This document shows positions 7,671 to 16,653 of a stretch of 64,000 bases of DNA, one piece after another (the stretch's first letter is position 1; each line of letters opens with the position of its first letter). A program made the position numbers and the translations under genes. The notes below the pieces were generated by a model, which had not been told where the DNA came from, ran no database searches, and saw nothing but the letters and a program-made list of their open reading frames with translations. Source of the stretch: Frateuria hangzhouensis. Lineage in GTDB: Bacteria; Pseudomonadota; Gammaproteobacteria; Xanthomonadales; Rhodanobacteraceae. The DNA lies in contig NZ_JAPMIU010000003.1 in NCBI RefSeq assembly GCF_026410505.1, forward strand, positions 248,001 to 312,000, read 5' to 3'.

Positions 7671-7925
7671 CTGCCGCGCTCGCGCGCCTGTGCAACGTCT
7701 CGCGCGCCACCCTGGTGCGTCTGTTCAACGACAGCCTCGGCCGCTCCGCCAGCGACCTGCTCACCGACATCCGCATGACGCTCGCCGCGAACGAGTTGCG
7801 CAAGGCCAACTCTCCGCCGGGACGGTGGCGTCGGTGGGCTATCAATCGGGGGCGGCATTCCAGTCGGCGTTCAAGCAGCACACGAGGGTCGACGCCCGCG
7901 CGATGGAGGAGGCGGGCGGCGGGTG
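7671..7925 (+). pseudogene. Degraded 3' fragment of an AraC regulator gene
   Basis: Nucleotides 7671-7925 align almost end to end with 1727-1980, the HTH-coding 3' end of the AraC gene at 1038-1997. The translation LARLCNVSRATLVRLFNDSL, then GRSASDLLTDIRMTLAANEL, is preserved. About 40 codons later a small deletion shifts the frame and destroys the second HTH. No cupin-domain coding sequence precedes it: 7479-7670 has a short frame starting MVRASTGVLTAL with one hydrophobic stretch and no family. It looks like the leftover of a duplicated AraC-CMD module. Confidence 0.78.
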
Positions 7926-7962
7926 GTGCTGGAACCTGGCTTCGTGGGGGGCGGCTTCCCCA

Positions 7963-8553
7963 TCAATAAGGCGGTGCCTTGCGTTGGCGCTGTGCCTTTG
8001 CTGCCTCGGTCCACCAGGCAAGGTCGTCGGCGAAGCGGGAGAAGGAACGTTCCAGCGCCCTGCCGGCGTCGCCCACGGGCTCGCCGGCGGCGTCGAGTGC
8101 CTGTGCGATCGGGCCGACGGTCACCGTGCTGGAGATGACGACCATGCCCATCTCCGAGAGCGTGTCGTGCCAGTGCAGGTTGGAGCGGGCGCCGCCGATG
8201 CGGCCGGCCGAGTAGCTGACGATGCCGGCCGGGCGCCAGAACCATTCTTCCAGGAAGTGATCAGTCAGGTTTTTCAGGCCCGGCTGTACGCCCCAGTTGT
8301 ATTCGCCGGTGACGAAGACGAAGCCATCCGCCGTGCGGATCTGCCGTGCAAGCGATTCCATGGCCGCAGGCGCCTCGCCCGGCGGGTATTCCTTGTACAT
8401 CCGGTCCAGCATCGGCAGGCCGATGCGCTTGGCATCGACCAGTTCCGCATCCGCGCCGCGCGCGGCCAGGCTGCGGGTGACGTAATTGGCGAGGCGGACG
8501 CCTGCACGGTCCGCACGATAGGAACCATAGAAGACGAGGATGCGATCGGGCAT
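7963..8553 (-). CDS. NAD(P)H-dependent FMN reductase family protein
   Basis: 196 residues from the ATG at 8553, chosen because GGGAG lies 9 nt upstream and the flavodoxin-like fold begins there (ILVFYGSYRADRAGVRLA). The FMN phosphate loop GSYR and the conserved FVTGEYNWGVQPGLKN block (E-Y-N before the PG turn) are typical of NADPH-dependent FMN/azo/chromate reductases. It likely reduces flavin or quinone-type electrophiles in the cytosol. Its 3' end lies against the AraC remnant; 260 bp without genes separate it from egtD. Confidence 0.88.
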   Translation of the reverse strand: MPDRILVFYGSYRADRAGVRLANYVTRSLAARGADAELVDAKRIGLPMLDRMYKEYPPGEAPAAMESLARQIRTADGFVFVTGEYNWGVQPGLKNLTDHFLEEWFWRPAGIVSYSAGRIGGARSNLHWHDTLSEMGMVVISSTVTVGPIAQALDAAGEPVGDAGRALERSFSRFADDLAWWTEAAKAQRQRKAPPY

Positions 8554-8812
8554 GGCGTATGGCTCCCGGCGCCGGCCCGCCCCCGACAGGGAGGCGGGTT
8601 CCCATGACGGGTCCGCCACCTGCACGAAGACGCTCCCGCGAACGATGGGTGATTGGGCGTCAGGCTGCTGATGAAATCTTCAGCAGTCTACGGTGCAAGT
8701 TCGATTGTTGGGGCTCGCCGCCCGGGCCATCCAGCCTGCTTCTGGGTCTGGATGCGCTCGGGAACAAGTCGCCCGCACCCTCGGGCGGGCGCTCGAAACG
8801 CTCGTTCGCCCT

Positions 8813-9799
8813 TCAGGGCCCGGCAGGCCGAATGGTGGCTTCCGCCAACACGACGCTGAAGAGTTGCTGCGCGTCGGTCCACTCCGCGATCGGTGTCCAG
8901 CCGCCGGCACGCAACAGGACGCGAGCATCGCGCGTGCCGTACTTGATGCTGTTCTCGGTGTGGATCGTTTCTCCCGTACTCATGCGGAACATGCGATCCG
9001 CGACCTCGAAGGCCATGTCGCGCGTTGCCAGCAGGTGCATCTCGATGCGCGCTTCGTCGTCATTCCAGATCGCGCGATGGCGAAACGCGCCGACGGGAAT
9101 CGTTCCACCCAGCTCGCGGTTGATCCGGTCGAGCAGGTTCAGGTTGAACTGCGCGGTCACGCCGGCGGCATCGTCGTAGGCGGGAACGAGGACCTGCGGG
9201 TCCTTGATCCGGTCCACGCCGATCAGCAACTGTGCGGCATCTCCAAGCGTCCTGGCCATCGCCCGCAGCAGATCCACCGCCTCGGAAGCCACGAAATTGC
9301 CGATCGTCGAGCCGGGAAAGAATCCCAGCCGTGGCGCGCGCCCCAACCGGGGAAGCTGCATCGGCTTGGTGAAGTCGCCGACGACCGGATGCACCGGCAA
9401 GGCCGGGAACGCGCGCGAAAGTACCTGCACGGATTCATGCAGAAACTCCCCCGAGACGTCGATGGGTACATAGGCTTGCGGTTCGATGGCCGACAGCAGC
9501 AATGGCGTCTTGGTCGAAGAACCCGAACCGAATTCGATCACCACCCGGCCACGGCCCACCCTTTCAGCGATGTCCTTCGCGTGCCGTTCCAGGATGGAAC
9601 GTTCCGTCCGCGTCGGGTAGTACTCCGGCAACGTCGTGATGGCTTCGAATAGCTCGGAACCGCGATGGTCGTACAACCATCTCGCCGGTACGACCTTCTG
9701 TCGGGCGGACAGGCCGGTCAGCACGTCTGCGAGAAAGGCCGGGTCGGCCTTGGCGGCAGTGTTCAATTCCAGGTCGCGTTTGCTGCAAACAAGATTCAT
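8813..9799 (-). CDS. egtD: L-histidine N(alpha)-methyltransferase EgtD (ergothioneine synthesis)
   Basis: 328 residues from the ATG at 9799, close to the usual EgtD length. Family motifs seen are LPEYYPTRTE, the SAM-binding EFGSGSSTKT, FFPGSTIGN and YDDAAGVTAQFNLNLLDRIN. The enzyme trimethylates histidine to hercynine, the first step of ergothioneine synthesis. The partner EgtB is encoded at 22357-23622, about 12.5 kb away on the other strand rather than adjacent. No egtC or egtE is seen in the window. Confidence 0.93.
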   Translation of the reverse strand: MNLVCSKRDLELNTAAKADPAFLADVLTGLSARQKVVPARWLYDHRGSELFEAITTLPEYYPTRTERSILERHAKDIAERVGRGRVVIEFGSGSSTKTPLLLSAIEPQAYVPIDVSGEFLHESVQVLSRAFPALPVHPVVGDFTKPMQLPRLGRAPRLGFFPGSTIGNFVASEAVDLLRAMARTLGDAAQLLIGVDRIKDPQVLVPAYDDAAGVTAQFNLNLLDRINRELGGTIPVGAFRHRAIWNDDEARIEMHLLATRDMAFEVADRMFRMSTGETIHTENSIKYGTRDARVLLRAGGWTPIAEWTDAQQLFSVVLAEATIRPAGP

Positions 9800-9990
9800 G
9801 TCGGTCACGAGACCGGCGCTGGTCGACCGCCGGTATTTAGCGATGGAGGCAGATGTCTTACCTGCCCTGGAGGTGGAGCGCAAGCCGATGCGCAACAGCG
9901 GGCTGTGGCGATTTCCCTGCCGATCCCCTTTCCGTAACCAAAAGGAAAGGGAATCCTGCAGGGACAGCGATGCCCGATGATCGTATGTAG

Positions 9991-11685
9991 CTAGACCCCC
10001 ATGACGGAGAGCAACGCCTCCTTGATCCTGGCGACCGCGTAGTGGTCGATCTGCTCGAAATCCAGGTGGGGCAGATTGGGAATCTCGTCGGCTGCCACGA
10101 CGGCATCCACGATGACTGGCCCCTCGGTAGCGAACGCCTCGCGCAGCGTCGACTCGAGGCGAGCCGGGTCGCGGACGGTGAAACCGACGCCGCCGCAGGC
10201 ACGGGCAAGCATGGCGTAGTCGGGATTGGGGTACTCGATGGCCTGGTGGAACGCGGGGATGCCGATGCTTTCGGCCTCGAGGGAAATCAGGCCCAGCGAT
10301 CCGTTGTTGTATACGACCACCTTGACCGGCAGCCCGTGGTGCACCGCGGTCAGGAACTCGCTCATCAGCATGTTGAAGCCGCCGTCACCGGTCAGCACGA
10401 TCACCTGCCTGGACCGGTCGAGCACCTGGATGCCGTTGCCCTGGCCCAGCGCGGTTCCGACGGCCGCGTTGTTGAACGAGCCGATGATCCGTTGGCGTCC
10501 ATGCTGGCGAATCCAGTTGGCCGACCACAACGTATTGAGTCCGGTATCCAGGACGAAGATCGCGTCGTTGTCGGCCAGGTCGCTGGCGAGGCGGGCAACC
10601 GCCTGGGGATGGATGCGGTCCTTGCTTCGGGCTACGTCTGCCTGCTTGTCGAGCACTTCGTCCCAGCGCACGCGGCCATGCGCGATGCTGTCGAAGAATT
10701 CGGTGTCTTTCTTCTCCGGCACGCGCTCCAGAATCGCCTTCAGGCTCGGCCTGACCGAGCCCAGCAGGCCCAGCGCGGTCGGCGTACGACGGCCGAGTGC
10801 CTCGGAACGATGGTCGATCTGGATGACGCTTCCGTGGGCGGGAAGATAGTCGGCGTAGGGGTAGTCGGTACCGACCATGACCAGAAGGTCGCATTGCTGG
10901 ACGGCGTCGTAGCTGGCTCCGGTCCCGATCATGCCCAGGCCGCCCATCCACCGGTGGTCGTCGAACGGCATGAGCTCCTTGCCGCGCACGGTGTGGATGA
11001 GCGGGGCAGCCAGCCGGTCCGACAAGGCCGCCAGCAGATCGCTGCTGTCGCGGCAGCCCGCGCCGCAAAGGAAAACGATTTTCGACGCCGCCGCGATGCG
11101 GCGCACCGCCTCTTCGACGTCCCAGTCCTGCGGCGATACCTCGAAGCGGGGCTGCAGCGTCGCCAGGCTTGGCGTCGCGTGGCCGGCGGACTCCGACAGC
11201 ACGTCCTGCGGCAAGGTCAGGTGGGCGACCCCTGGACCCGCATACGCTGCCGCAATGGCCTGGTGAATGAGCCCCGGCGCCTGCTCGCCAATCGACACGG
11301 TCTCGGTATAGAGCGCCACGTCGCGAAAGAGCAAGGCAGGCGTCGTCGACTGGATGTAGTCCATGCCTTTCAACTTCCGTGGCATGTCTCCCGACAGCGC
11401 CAGGACGGGGGCGTGGTCGCGAGCCGCCTCGTACAGGCCGGCGACCAGGTGGGTACTGCCCGGGCCGGTGGTACCGCAGCACACGGCCAGCCGGCCGGTC
11501 AGCTTGGCCTGCCCGGCGGCGGCCAGCGCAGCGCCCTCTTCGTGGCGCACGCCGACCCATTCGATCGAGCTATGGCGCACCACATCCGCCAGCGGATTGA
11601 GGGAATCCCCGATCAACCCGAAGATCTGGCGCACGCCCAACTGCTCCAGTGTTTCAACCAGGACGCCCGCAACGGTCTTTCCCAT
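9991..11685 (-). CDS. poxB: Thiamine-diphosphate enzyme, pyruvate dehydrogenase (quinone)/PoxB-like
   Basis: 564 residues from the ATG at 11685, preceded by AGAGGAA. The PYR domain is in the N-terminal third with the catalytic Glu in VRHEEGA (about 49-50) and GTTGPGSTHL. The central FAD/NAD-like domain is about 185-330. The PP domain holds GDGGFNMLMSEFLTAV and, about 30 residues later, VYNN. PoxB proteins oxidise pyruvate to acetate and CO2, passing electrons to ubiquinone at the membrane. The C-terminal membrane-binding tail of E. coli PoxB is not recognisable, so pyruvate oxidase or another TPP enzyme is possible. A 190-bp gap with a 9-bp hairpin stem separates it from egtD. Confidence 0.78.
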   Translation of the reverse strand: MGKTVAGVLVETLEQLGVRQIFGLIGDSLNPLADVVRHSSIEWVGVRHEEGAALAAAGQAKLTGRLAVCCGTTGPGSTHLVAGLYEAARDHAPVLALSGDMPRKLKGMDYIQSTTPALLFRDVALYTETVSIGEQAPGLIHQAIAAAYAGPGVAHLTLPQDVLSESAGHATPSLATLQPRFEVSPQDWDVEEAVRRIAAASKIVFLCGAGCRDSSDLLAALSDRLAAPLIHTVRGKELMPFDDHRWMGGLGMIGTGASYDAVQQCDLLVMVGTDYPYADYLPAHGSVIQIDHRSEALGRRTPTALGLLGSVRPSLKAILERVPEKKDTEFFDSIAHGRVRWDEVLDKQADVARSKDRIHPQAVARLASDLADNDAIFVLDTGLNTLWSANWIRQHGRQRIIGSFNNAAVGTALGQGNGIQVLDRSRQVIVLTGDGGFNMLMSEFLTAVHHGLPVKVVVYNNGSLGLISLEAESIGIPAFHQAIEYPNPDYAMLARACGGVGFTVRDPARLESTLREAFATEGPVIVDAVVAADEIPNLPHLDFEQIDHYAVARIKEALLSVMGV

Positions 11686-11903
11686 CGATACGTTCCTCTT
11701 CTTGTCTGATAGGCCTGGCAGCCATCCGGAGGCGGTGGATGCGGCCGATGGGCGGTGCGCGCAAGGCGCCGGCGCCGGCCCCGTAACACCGACGCCCCAG
11801 GCAAACGTGGAACCGCGCAGGCGATACCGGCATCGCTTCGCGGGCTGCAGCCATTGCGCAACGTCATCCGGCGGATGCCTTCCCTGGCCACTGACCGGAC
11901 GTG

Positions 11904-11978
11904 GTATCTCCATCCGGCAGATCGTGATGACCTGCCGGACGGGTCCGAAAGCCCGATCAGGGTGAACGGGAGATACCA
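11904..11978. repeat. Nested inverted repeat between msrA and poxB
   Basis: The outer arms GGTATCTCC (11904-11912) and GGAGATACC (11970-11978) are perfect complements. Inside, TCCGGCAG (11914-11921) pairs with CTGCCGGA (11933-11940). It sits in the 315-bp stretch between the msrA stop and the poxB start (both minus strand), where I see no gene. It could be an RNA structure ending the msrBA message, a poxB regulatory site, or a small mobile palindrome. Confidence 0.6.
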
Positions 11979-12000
11979 GGCCCCGCGACCGAAGCGCCGG

Positions 12001-12513
12001 CTAGGCCTTCGCCTCGCTACGGCGCGGCAGTACCCAGCCCGGGCGCACGAAATGGCAGGTATAGCCGTGCGGGATCCGTTCGAGGTAGTCCTGGTGCTCG
12101 GGTTCGGCTTTCCAGAAATCGCCGGCCGGCGCGACCTCGGTTACCACTTTTCCCGGCCACAGGCCCGAGGCCTCGACGTCGGCGATCGTGTCCAGGGCCG
12201 TGGCCCTCTGTTCATCGTTCGTGAAAAAGATGGCCGAACGATAGCTGGCGCCACGGTCGTTTCCCTGGCGGTCGAGCGTGGTCGGGTCGTGGATCTGGAA
12301 AAAGAACTCGAGCAGGCGACGGTAGCTGGTCTGGGAAGGATCGAAGTTGATCTCGATGGCCTCCGCGTGGGTGCCGTGATTGCGATAGGTGGCGTGCGGC
12401 ACGTCGCCGCCGGTGTAGCCGACCCGGGTCGAAACGACCCCGGGCAGCTTGCGGATCAGGTCCTGCATGCCCCAGAAGCAGCCACCTGCGAGAACAGCGC
12501 GTTCGGTAGTCAC
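12001..12513 (-). CDS. msrA: Peptide-methionine (S)-S-oxide reductase MsrA
   Basis: 170 residues, starting with GTG at 12513, which overlaps the msrB stop codon by 4 bp (GTGA), so translation is probably coupled. The catalytic motif GGCFWG is at residues 10-15 with Cys12, and [20 protein letters not shown] follows as in all MsrA proteins. It reduces the S epimer of methionine sulfoxide in oxidised proteins using thioredoxin. It forms an operon with msrB, which handles the R epimer. Confidence 0.96.
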   Translation of the reverse strand: MTTERAVLAGGCFWGMQDLIRKLPGVVSTRVGYTGGDVPHATYRNHGTHAEAIEINFDPSQTSYRRLLEFFFQIHDPTTLDRQGNDRGASYRSAIFFTNDEQRATALDTIADVEASGLWPGKVVTEVAPAGDFWKAEPEHQDYLERIPHGYTCHFVRPGWVLPRRSEAKA

Positions 12514-12959
12514 TGGATGTCCTCCACTTGATCGAGATAGGCACCGTAGCCCTGTGCTTCCATTTCGGCGCGGGGCACGAAACGGAGCGAGGCCGAATTG
12601 ATGCAGTAGCGCAAACCACCCTTGTCCGGCGGACCATCGGGGAACACATGGCCAAGGTGGCTGTCGCCATGCGCCGAGCGCACCTCGGTCCGGATCATGC
12701 CGTAGGAGGTATCGCGCAGTTCGCTCACGTGTGCCGGCTCGATCGGCTTGGTGAAGCTCGGCCAGCCGCAGCCGGACTCGAATTTGTCGGACGACGCGAA
12801 CAACGGTTCACCCGACACGATGTCCACGTAGATGCCCGCTTCCTTGTTGTCGAGGTAAGCGCCGGTCCCCGGACGCTCCGTCGCGCTCTGCTGGGTGACA
12901 CGGAATTGCTCGGGCGACAGCTTCGCGATCGCCTCGGGGTTCTTGTGATAGTTGGCCAT
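12510..12959 (-). CDS. msrB: Peptide-methionine (R)-S-oxide reductase MsrB
   Basis: 149 residues from the ATG at 12959, preceded by an excellent GAAGGAGG; an upstream in-frame ATG is less likely. Signature blocks are [22 protein letters not shown] and [11 protein letters not shown] with the catalytic Cys. The two CxxC zinc motifs of many MsrB proteins are absent, so this is a zinc-free form. It reduces methionine-R-sulfoxide and is the first gene of the msrB-msrA operon. Confidence 0.96.
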   Translation of the reverse strand: MANYHKNPEAIAKLSPEQFRVTQQSATERPGTGAYLDNKEAGIYVDIVSGEPLFASSDKFESGCGWPSFTKPIEPAHVSELRDTSYGMIRTEVRSAHGDSHLGHVFPDGPPDKGGLRYCINSASLRFVPRAEMEAQGYGAYLDQVEDIQ

Positions 12960-13101
12960 CGGTCCTCCTTCGATCCGGTCAGGATCGTCATCGAGCTCAT
13001 ATGCCGCCGGACGGGCATCCGGCGTCTCCAAGGTAGTTCGCTCCATCATCGGCGTTCGTTACGTCGCGCCAGCCGCCGGTGGCATGCCCATCGCTCGCGT
13101 A

Positions 13102-14367
13102 TCAGACCCGTTCGAGCAACGTCACCGTGCCTTGTCCGCCGTCGGCGCAGATGCTGACGATGGCGCGCGAACCCACGGGATGCGACCAAAGCTCCTTCAC
13201 CGCCTGGCTCAGGTCGCGTGCGCCGGTCGCCGCGAACGGATGACCGATCGCGACCGATCCGCCATGGGGATTGACCCGCTCCCACGGAAACACGCCGAGG
13301 TCGGCCTGGACACCGGTCTTGGTTCGCACCCAGTCGGGCCGCTCGATGGCAGCGACATTCGCCAGCACCTGCGCCGCGAATGCCTCATGGATCTCCCACA
13401 GGTCGATGTCCGCATAGCCGAGGCCATGGCGCGCAAGCAGCCGCGGGATCGCATAGGAAGGCGCCATGAGCAGGCCTTCCGTATGGTGGTCGACCGCCGC
13501 CACCTCGTAGTCGACCAGGCGCAAGTGCGGCGTGCCGCCCGGCAGCCGGGCAAGTCCTGCTTCATTCGCGATCCAGCAGCCAGCGGCCCCGTCGGTGATC
13601 GGCGAGGAGTTGCCGGCGGTCAGGCTGCCCTGGCCGCTGGTCCGGTCGAACGCGGGCTTGAGCGCCGCCAGTTTTTCGGACGACGTATCGGCGCGCGGAT
13701 TGGCGTCGCGCTCGAGCTCGGGGAGCTTGATGATCAGGTCGTCGAAGAAGCCGCTGTTCCAACCCGCCACCGCGCGCTGGTGGCTCTGCAGCGCCCAGTC
13801 GTCCTGAGCGCGGCGACTGATGTTCCACGCCTTCGCGGTCTCCTCCATGTGGTCGCCCATGGTGCGTCCGGTAATGCGGTTGGCCCAGCCCTTGGTCGGC
13901 AGTACGTAGTCCCGTGGCGTCAGCGCCTGCAGGGCGGCCAGGGCCGCGGAGGGGTCGGCGCCGAACAGGTCGGTCAGCCGCTTCGACGCCTCGGCCGTCA
14001 GTGCGATCGGCGGGCGGCTCATGACTTCGCCACCACCGACCATGGCCAGGTCGATGCCGCCACCGAGCATCCCGGCCGCGGCGAACGCGGCGGTCATGCT
14101 GGTCGAGCAGGCCAATACGACGGAGAAGGCCGGGACGTTCGGGTTGAGCCCCGCGTCGAGCCAGATTTCCCGCGCGATATTGCTCCAGCCGAGGTTCGGG
14201 ATCACCGCCCCCCATACCACCAGGTTCGGTTCGGCCCGCGCAGCCATGGCCTTGACGACCGGGACCGAGAGGCTGATGGCGTCATGGTTGGCGAGCGCAC
14301 CGCCACCACGCCCGAATGGCGTGCGGAGCCCGGCGGCAACGAAAACGGCTTGCGGGAAACGCTGCAT
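13102..14367 (-). CDS. Acetyl-CoA C-acyltransferase (thiolase), FadI-like
   Basis: 421 residues from the ATG at 14367. The thiolase active site is complete: Cys87 in VVLACSTSM, His in WEIHEAFAAQ, GHPFAATGAR and the C-terminal Cys in ICADGGQG, a slight variant of the usual CxGGG. The length fits the FadI/trifunctional-beta branch. It would cleave 3-ketoacyl-CoA or run the reverse condensation. No fadJ partner is adjacent. The 142 bp to msrB hold no gene. An acyl-CoA substrate is inferred from the family. Confidence 0.88.
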   Translation of the reverse strand: MQRFPQAVFVAAGLRTPFGRGGGALANHDAISLSVPVVKAMAARAEPNLVVWGAVIPNLGWSNIAREIWLDAGLNPNVPAFSVVLACSTSMTAAFAAAGMLGGGIDLAMVGGGEVMSRPPIALTAEASKRLTDLFGADPSAALAALQALTPRDYVLPTKGWANRITGRTMGDHMEETAKAWNISRRAQDDWALQSHQRAVAGWNSGFFDDLIIKLPELERDANPRADTSSEKLAALKPAFDRTSGQGSLTAGNSSPITDGAAGCWIANEAGLARLPGGTPHLRLVDYEVAAVDHHTEGLLMAPSYAIPRLLARHGLGYADIDLWEIHEAFAAQVLANVAAIERPDWVRTKTGVQADLGVFPWERVNPHGGSVAIGHPFAATGARDLSQAVKELWSHPVGSRAIVSICADGGQGTVTLLERV

Positions 14368-14434
14368 TGGGAAACCCCGGTAGTGTGATTGTGTCCGTCC
14401 GTTGCATCTCGGGCCGCGCAGTCGAAGCACCCAC

Positions 14435-14986
14435 TCAGACAGCCGTCGCCGGAGCCTCGATCAGGGGAAAATCGACGATGGTTTTGGCTACATTGTTGAG
14501 GAAGTTGGTCATCAGGAACTGTACGGTGGATGCAACGATCTCGACGATATTCGCGTCGCTGTAGCCGGCGGCGCGTACGTTGGCAATGTCCTCGTCGGTG
14601 ACCTGGCCCCGCGTCTCGATCACGCGTTGGGCGAAGGCGGCGGCCGCCGCGCGCCGGGGATCTTCCGAGCGACCGGCGCGGTTGAGCGCGATCTCCGCCG
14701 CCGACATCCTGGCGAAGGTGCCCGCGAGGTAAGCGTGCGCAGCAAGGCAGTAATCGCAGCCGTTGGCCTGCGATGTGGCCAGCGCAATGCTATCGCGCGT
14801 CTTCACGTCGAGCGTCTTGCCCAGGTTGCTCATCAGCCCGAACCATCCGGCCAGGACATGAGGGCTGACCGACATCAGGCGGTGCAGGTTGGGAACGAAG
14901 CCGAGCGTTTTTTGCAGGCCAGCCAGCACGCCCTGGACCGTCGCGGGCGCCTCGTTCGCGGTAGCGGGGAAATCGATGCGGTTCAA
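14435..14986 (-). CDS. Carboxymuconolactone decarboxylase family protein (AhpD-like), paralog 3
   Basis: 183 residues. The redox motif is C77-D-Y-C80-x3-H84, with Asp65 at the position usually held by the relay Glu. The C-terminal FLMTNFLNNVAKTIVDFP is typical of the uncharacterised peroxidase-related group. It lies in a minus-strand run with the cytochrome c gene (10 bp upstream) and the ferritin-like gene further upstream, followed by the thiolase gene 67 bp downstream. It is a more distant paralog than the one at 24719. Possible role: disposal of peroxides or lipid electrophiles. Confidence 0.87.
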   Translation of the reverse strand: MNRIDFPATANEAPATVQGVLAGLQKTLGFVPNLHRLMSVSPHVLAGWFGLMSNLGKTLDVKTRDSIALATSQANGCDYCLAAHAYLAGTFARMSAAEIALNRAGRSEDPRRAAAAAFAQRVIETRGQVTDEDIANVRAAGYSDANIVEIVASTVQFLMTNFLNNVAKTIVDFPLIEAPATAV

Positions 14987-14996
14987 TACGGTTTTC

Positions 14997-15407
14997 TCAG
15001 TGCCTCGGCTGGCTTGCCATGCGCGAATGCTCTGGCATGGCGGACGCAGAAACGGATCGCAGATAGGCGATGATCAACCGGCGCTTGGTGGGATCGTCCA
15101 GTTCGAGATACATCTTGCTGCCGGGCGCCATCTTCTGCGTGCCGCTCAGCCACTGGTCGAGCCTGGCAGGGGTCCAGACACCACCGAGTTTCTTCAGGGC
15201 GGACGAGTAGTCGTATCCCGGGATGCTGGCCACCGCCCTGCCGACGACGTTGCGGTGGCGCGGGCCAATGCGGTTCGTATCCACCGAGTGGCAACCGCCA
15301 CACGTGTTCAGGTACAGCGCCTTTCCCGCGGCAACATCATCGGGCACCGTTCCCGCCCCAGCCGCCGCGGCAAGCAAACCGGCAAACAGCAGGCCGCCCC
15401 ATCGCAT
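14997..15407 (-). CDS. Secreted c-type cytochrome
   Basis: 136 residues from the ATG at 15407, giving a signal peptide (MRWGGLLFAGLLAAAAGAG). The single haem-binding CxxCH is C36-GG-C39-H40. The likely distal ligand Met lies in TQKMAPGSKM, as in class I cytochromes c. It should act in the periplasm as an electron carrier. The ferritin-like gene ends 38 bp upstream, and the AhpD-like gene begins 10 bp downstream, which suggests one transcript. Confidence 0.88.
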   Translation of the reverse strand: MRWGGLLFAGLLAAAAGAGTVPDDVAAGKALYLNTCGGCHSVDTNRIGPRHRNVVGRAVASIPGYDYSSALKKLGGVWTPARLDQWLSGTQKMAPGSKMYLELDDPTKRRLIIAYLRSVSASAMPEHSRMASQPRH

Positions 15408-15445
15408 CGAGGTGCGGAAGGGCGACGACCTCACGCCCCGCCTGC

Positions 15446-16009
15446 TCAGCCGAATACGTAAGCCGCAGTGGGAATGGGCGTGCCTGCTGCATTGTTGAGC
15501 GTGGTCCAATGGATGGCCTCGTCGGCTGAAATCGATGCGAACAACTTCGCCAGCCCCGGATCCTTGAGTGCCGTGATCTGGCCGAAGTAGGCACTGGCCG
15601 CACCGCGCTCGAGCATGGTTGCCAGCGCAACGACGTCGGCCTCGGACTTGAGGGAGCCAAGCTTGAGCTCGGCGATGTACTGGGAATCCGTCTTGGGCTC
15701 GGCGGGCTTGCCACCGGCCGTTGCGACAAGTTTCGCCAACGAATCGCGGTGTGCCTGGTGGTGGCCCATGAAGACGAGCGCAAGCTTGAGCGTCCCGGGC
15801 GAAAGCAGTCCGCTCTTGCCCGCGATGCGGTAGGCGGCGATGCCTTCGTGTTCGAGGGCAAGCGCGGTCTGGATAACGCCGACGTCGCTCGGACGAACCG
15901 TGGTGGCCGACATCGCTGTGCCGGCGAACAGGCTCGCCGTACCGACACCGAGTGTTGCAATGCCCGCCCTGGCGAGGAACTTCCGCCGATCGCCCTTTGG
16001 CTCATTCAT
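15446..16009 (-). CDS. Tat-exported ferritin-like domain protein
   Basis: 187 residues from the ATG at 16009, with AGGAGA 7 nt upstream. The N-terminus carries a twin-arginine signal (DRRKFLARAG, residues 7-16) and a hydrophobic stretch ending in AMSA. The rest is a helical ferritin-like domain with LALEHEGIAAYR, FMGHHQAHRD and SADEAIHW, which supply the usual Glu/His metal ligands. Such proteins are often periplasmic and of unknown substrate. Export folded through Tat fits a metal-bound protein. It heads the run ferritin-like, cytochrome c, CMD. Confidence 0.83.
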   Translation of the reverse strand: MNEPKGDRRKFLARAGIATLGVGTASLFAGTAMSATTVRPSDVGVIQTALALEHEGIAAYRIAGKSGLLSPGTLKLALVFMGHHQAHRDSLAKLVATAGGKPAEPKTDSQYIAELKLGSLKSEADVVALATMLERGAASAYFGQITALKDPGLAKLFASISADEAIHWTTLNNAAGTPIPTAAYVFG

Positions 16010-16653
16010 GGACGTCTCCTCATGGCGTCTTTGACATTGAACATGCACGCGTGGCGCTCATCGAAGCGCTTGCTTGCTCATGAAGTACATCGACAGTGTG
16101 GTCGGCCCGATGGCCGGTTACCAGCGGCATTCGGTGCCGTGCGCGCAATTCTGGACGATGACGCACGGCGACTGGACGAAGCCGCACGCGCATGCGATCA
16201 AGTCGGATTGCCTGGCGGCCGGCGCCACGAGAGACTACCCCTGTCGAATAGCTGCGCGGCCTGCTCGATGACTTCAGACGTGCGCCAAACAGGCTGCACT
16301 CCGCGTCGAGCGCGTAACCTTCCGTTCGTGCGTCGCGAATACCACGGTTGCCCTTTGATGCTCTTTGCCGAGGGTGGCGGAAGGCAGATCGGCCAGCCTC
16401 ATGTGTACCGATCTGTTCTGTTTCGACCATCCATCGCGTCAGCCTGTCGAATGGCCTCGACCGGGGTGCGAGCGAGGCTTGGTCACCCTTGTCGCACGGT
16501 GCTTTCCCTGCACCGGACGGTTCGGGAAGCGAGGTCGCGTCGACACTGGCGAGCCTTCACTTCCGCAAGCTAACCGTCGGCCCTGGCATTGGATGTTCGA
16601 AGGGCTTTTCAGCAACACACACCCAAGAAAGACAGGGTCGAGGAGGCATTCTC
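16010..16653. other. Gene-poor interval with one weak short ORF
   Basis: No convincing gene in 640 bp. The best candidate is a plus-strand frame from the ATG at 16080 to 16271 (63 codons, starting MKYIDSVVGPMAGYQRHSVP) with no recognisable family and no clear ribosome binding site. The right third contains a block duplicated at 17660 and the Shine-Dalgarno of the next gene (AGGAGG, 16641-16646). The interval presumably holds divergent promoters for the ferritin-like and oxidoreductase genes. Confidence 0.5.
16390..16500 (+). repeat. Diverged direct repeat upstream of the oxidoreductase gene, copy 1
   Basis: About 110 bp beginning GGCCAGCCTCATGTGTACCG align with 17660-17775 at roughly 70-75% identity, judged by eye, including AGCCTGTC and TGGCCT-GAC blocks. 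Each copy lies upstream of a plus-strand gene (about 150 and 60 bp before the start codon). This fits a duplicated promoter or regulator-binding region. Confidence 0.6.

Noticed and set aside
9924-9952. Hairpin between egtD and poxB as a terminator
   Set aside because: The TCCCTTTCC/GGAAAGGGA stem is real, but neither strand has a T-run after it, so I do not list it as a terminator.
10042-11709. Open frame of about 555 codons opposite poxB
   Set aside because: Antisense reading of the TPP enzyme; no recognisable motifs.
16020-16430. 136-codon minus-strand frame in the gene-poor interval
   Set aside because: Arg-rich translation, no ribosome binding site, overlaps the duplicated upstream block; no support as a gene.
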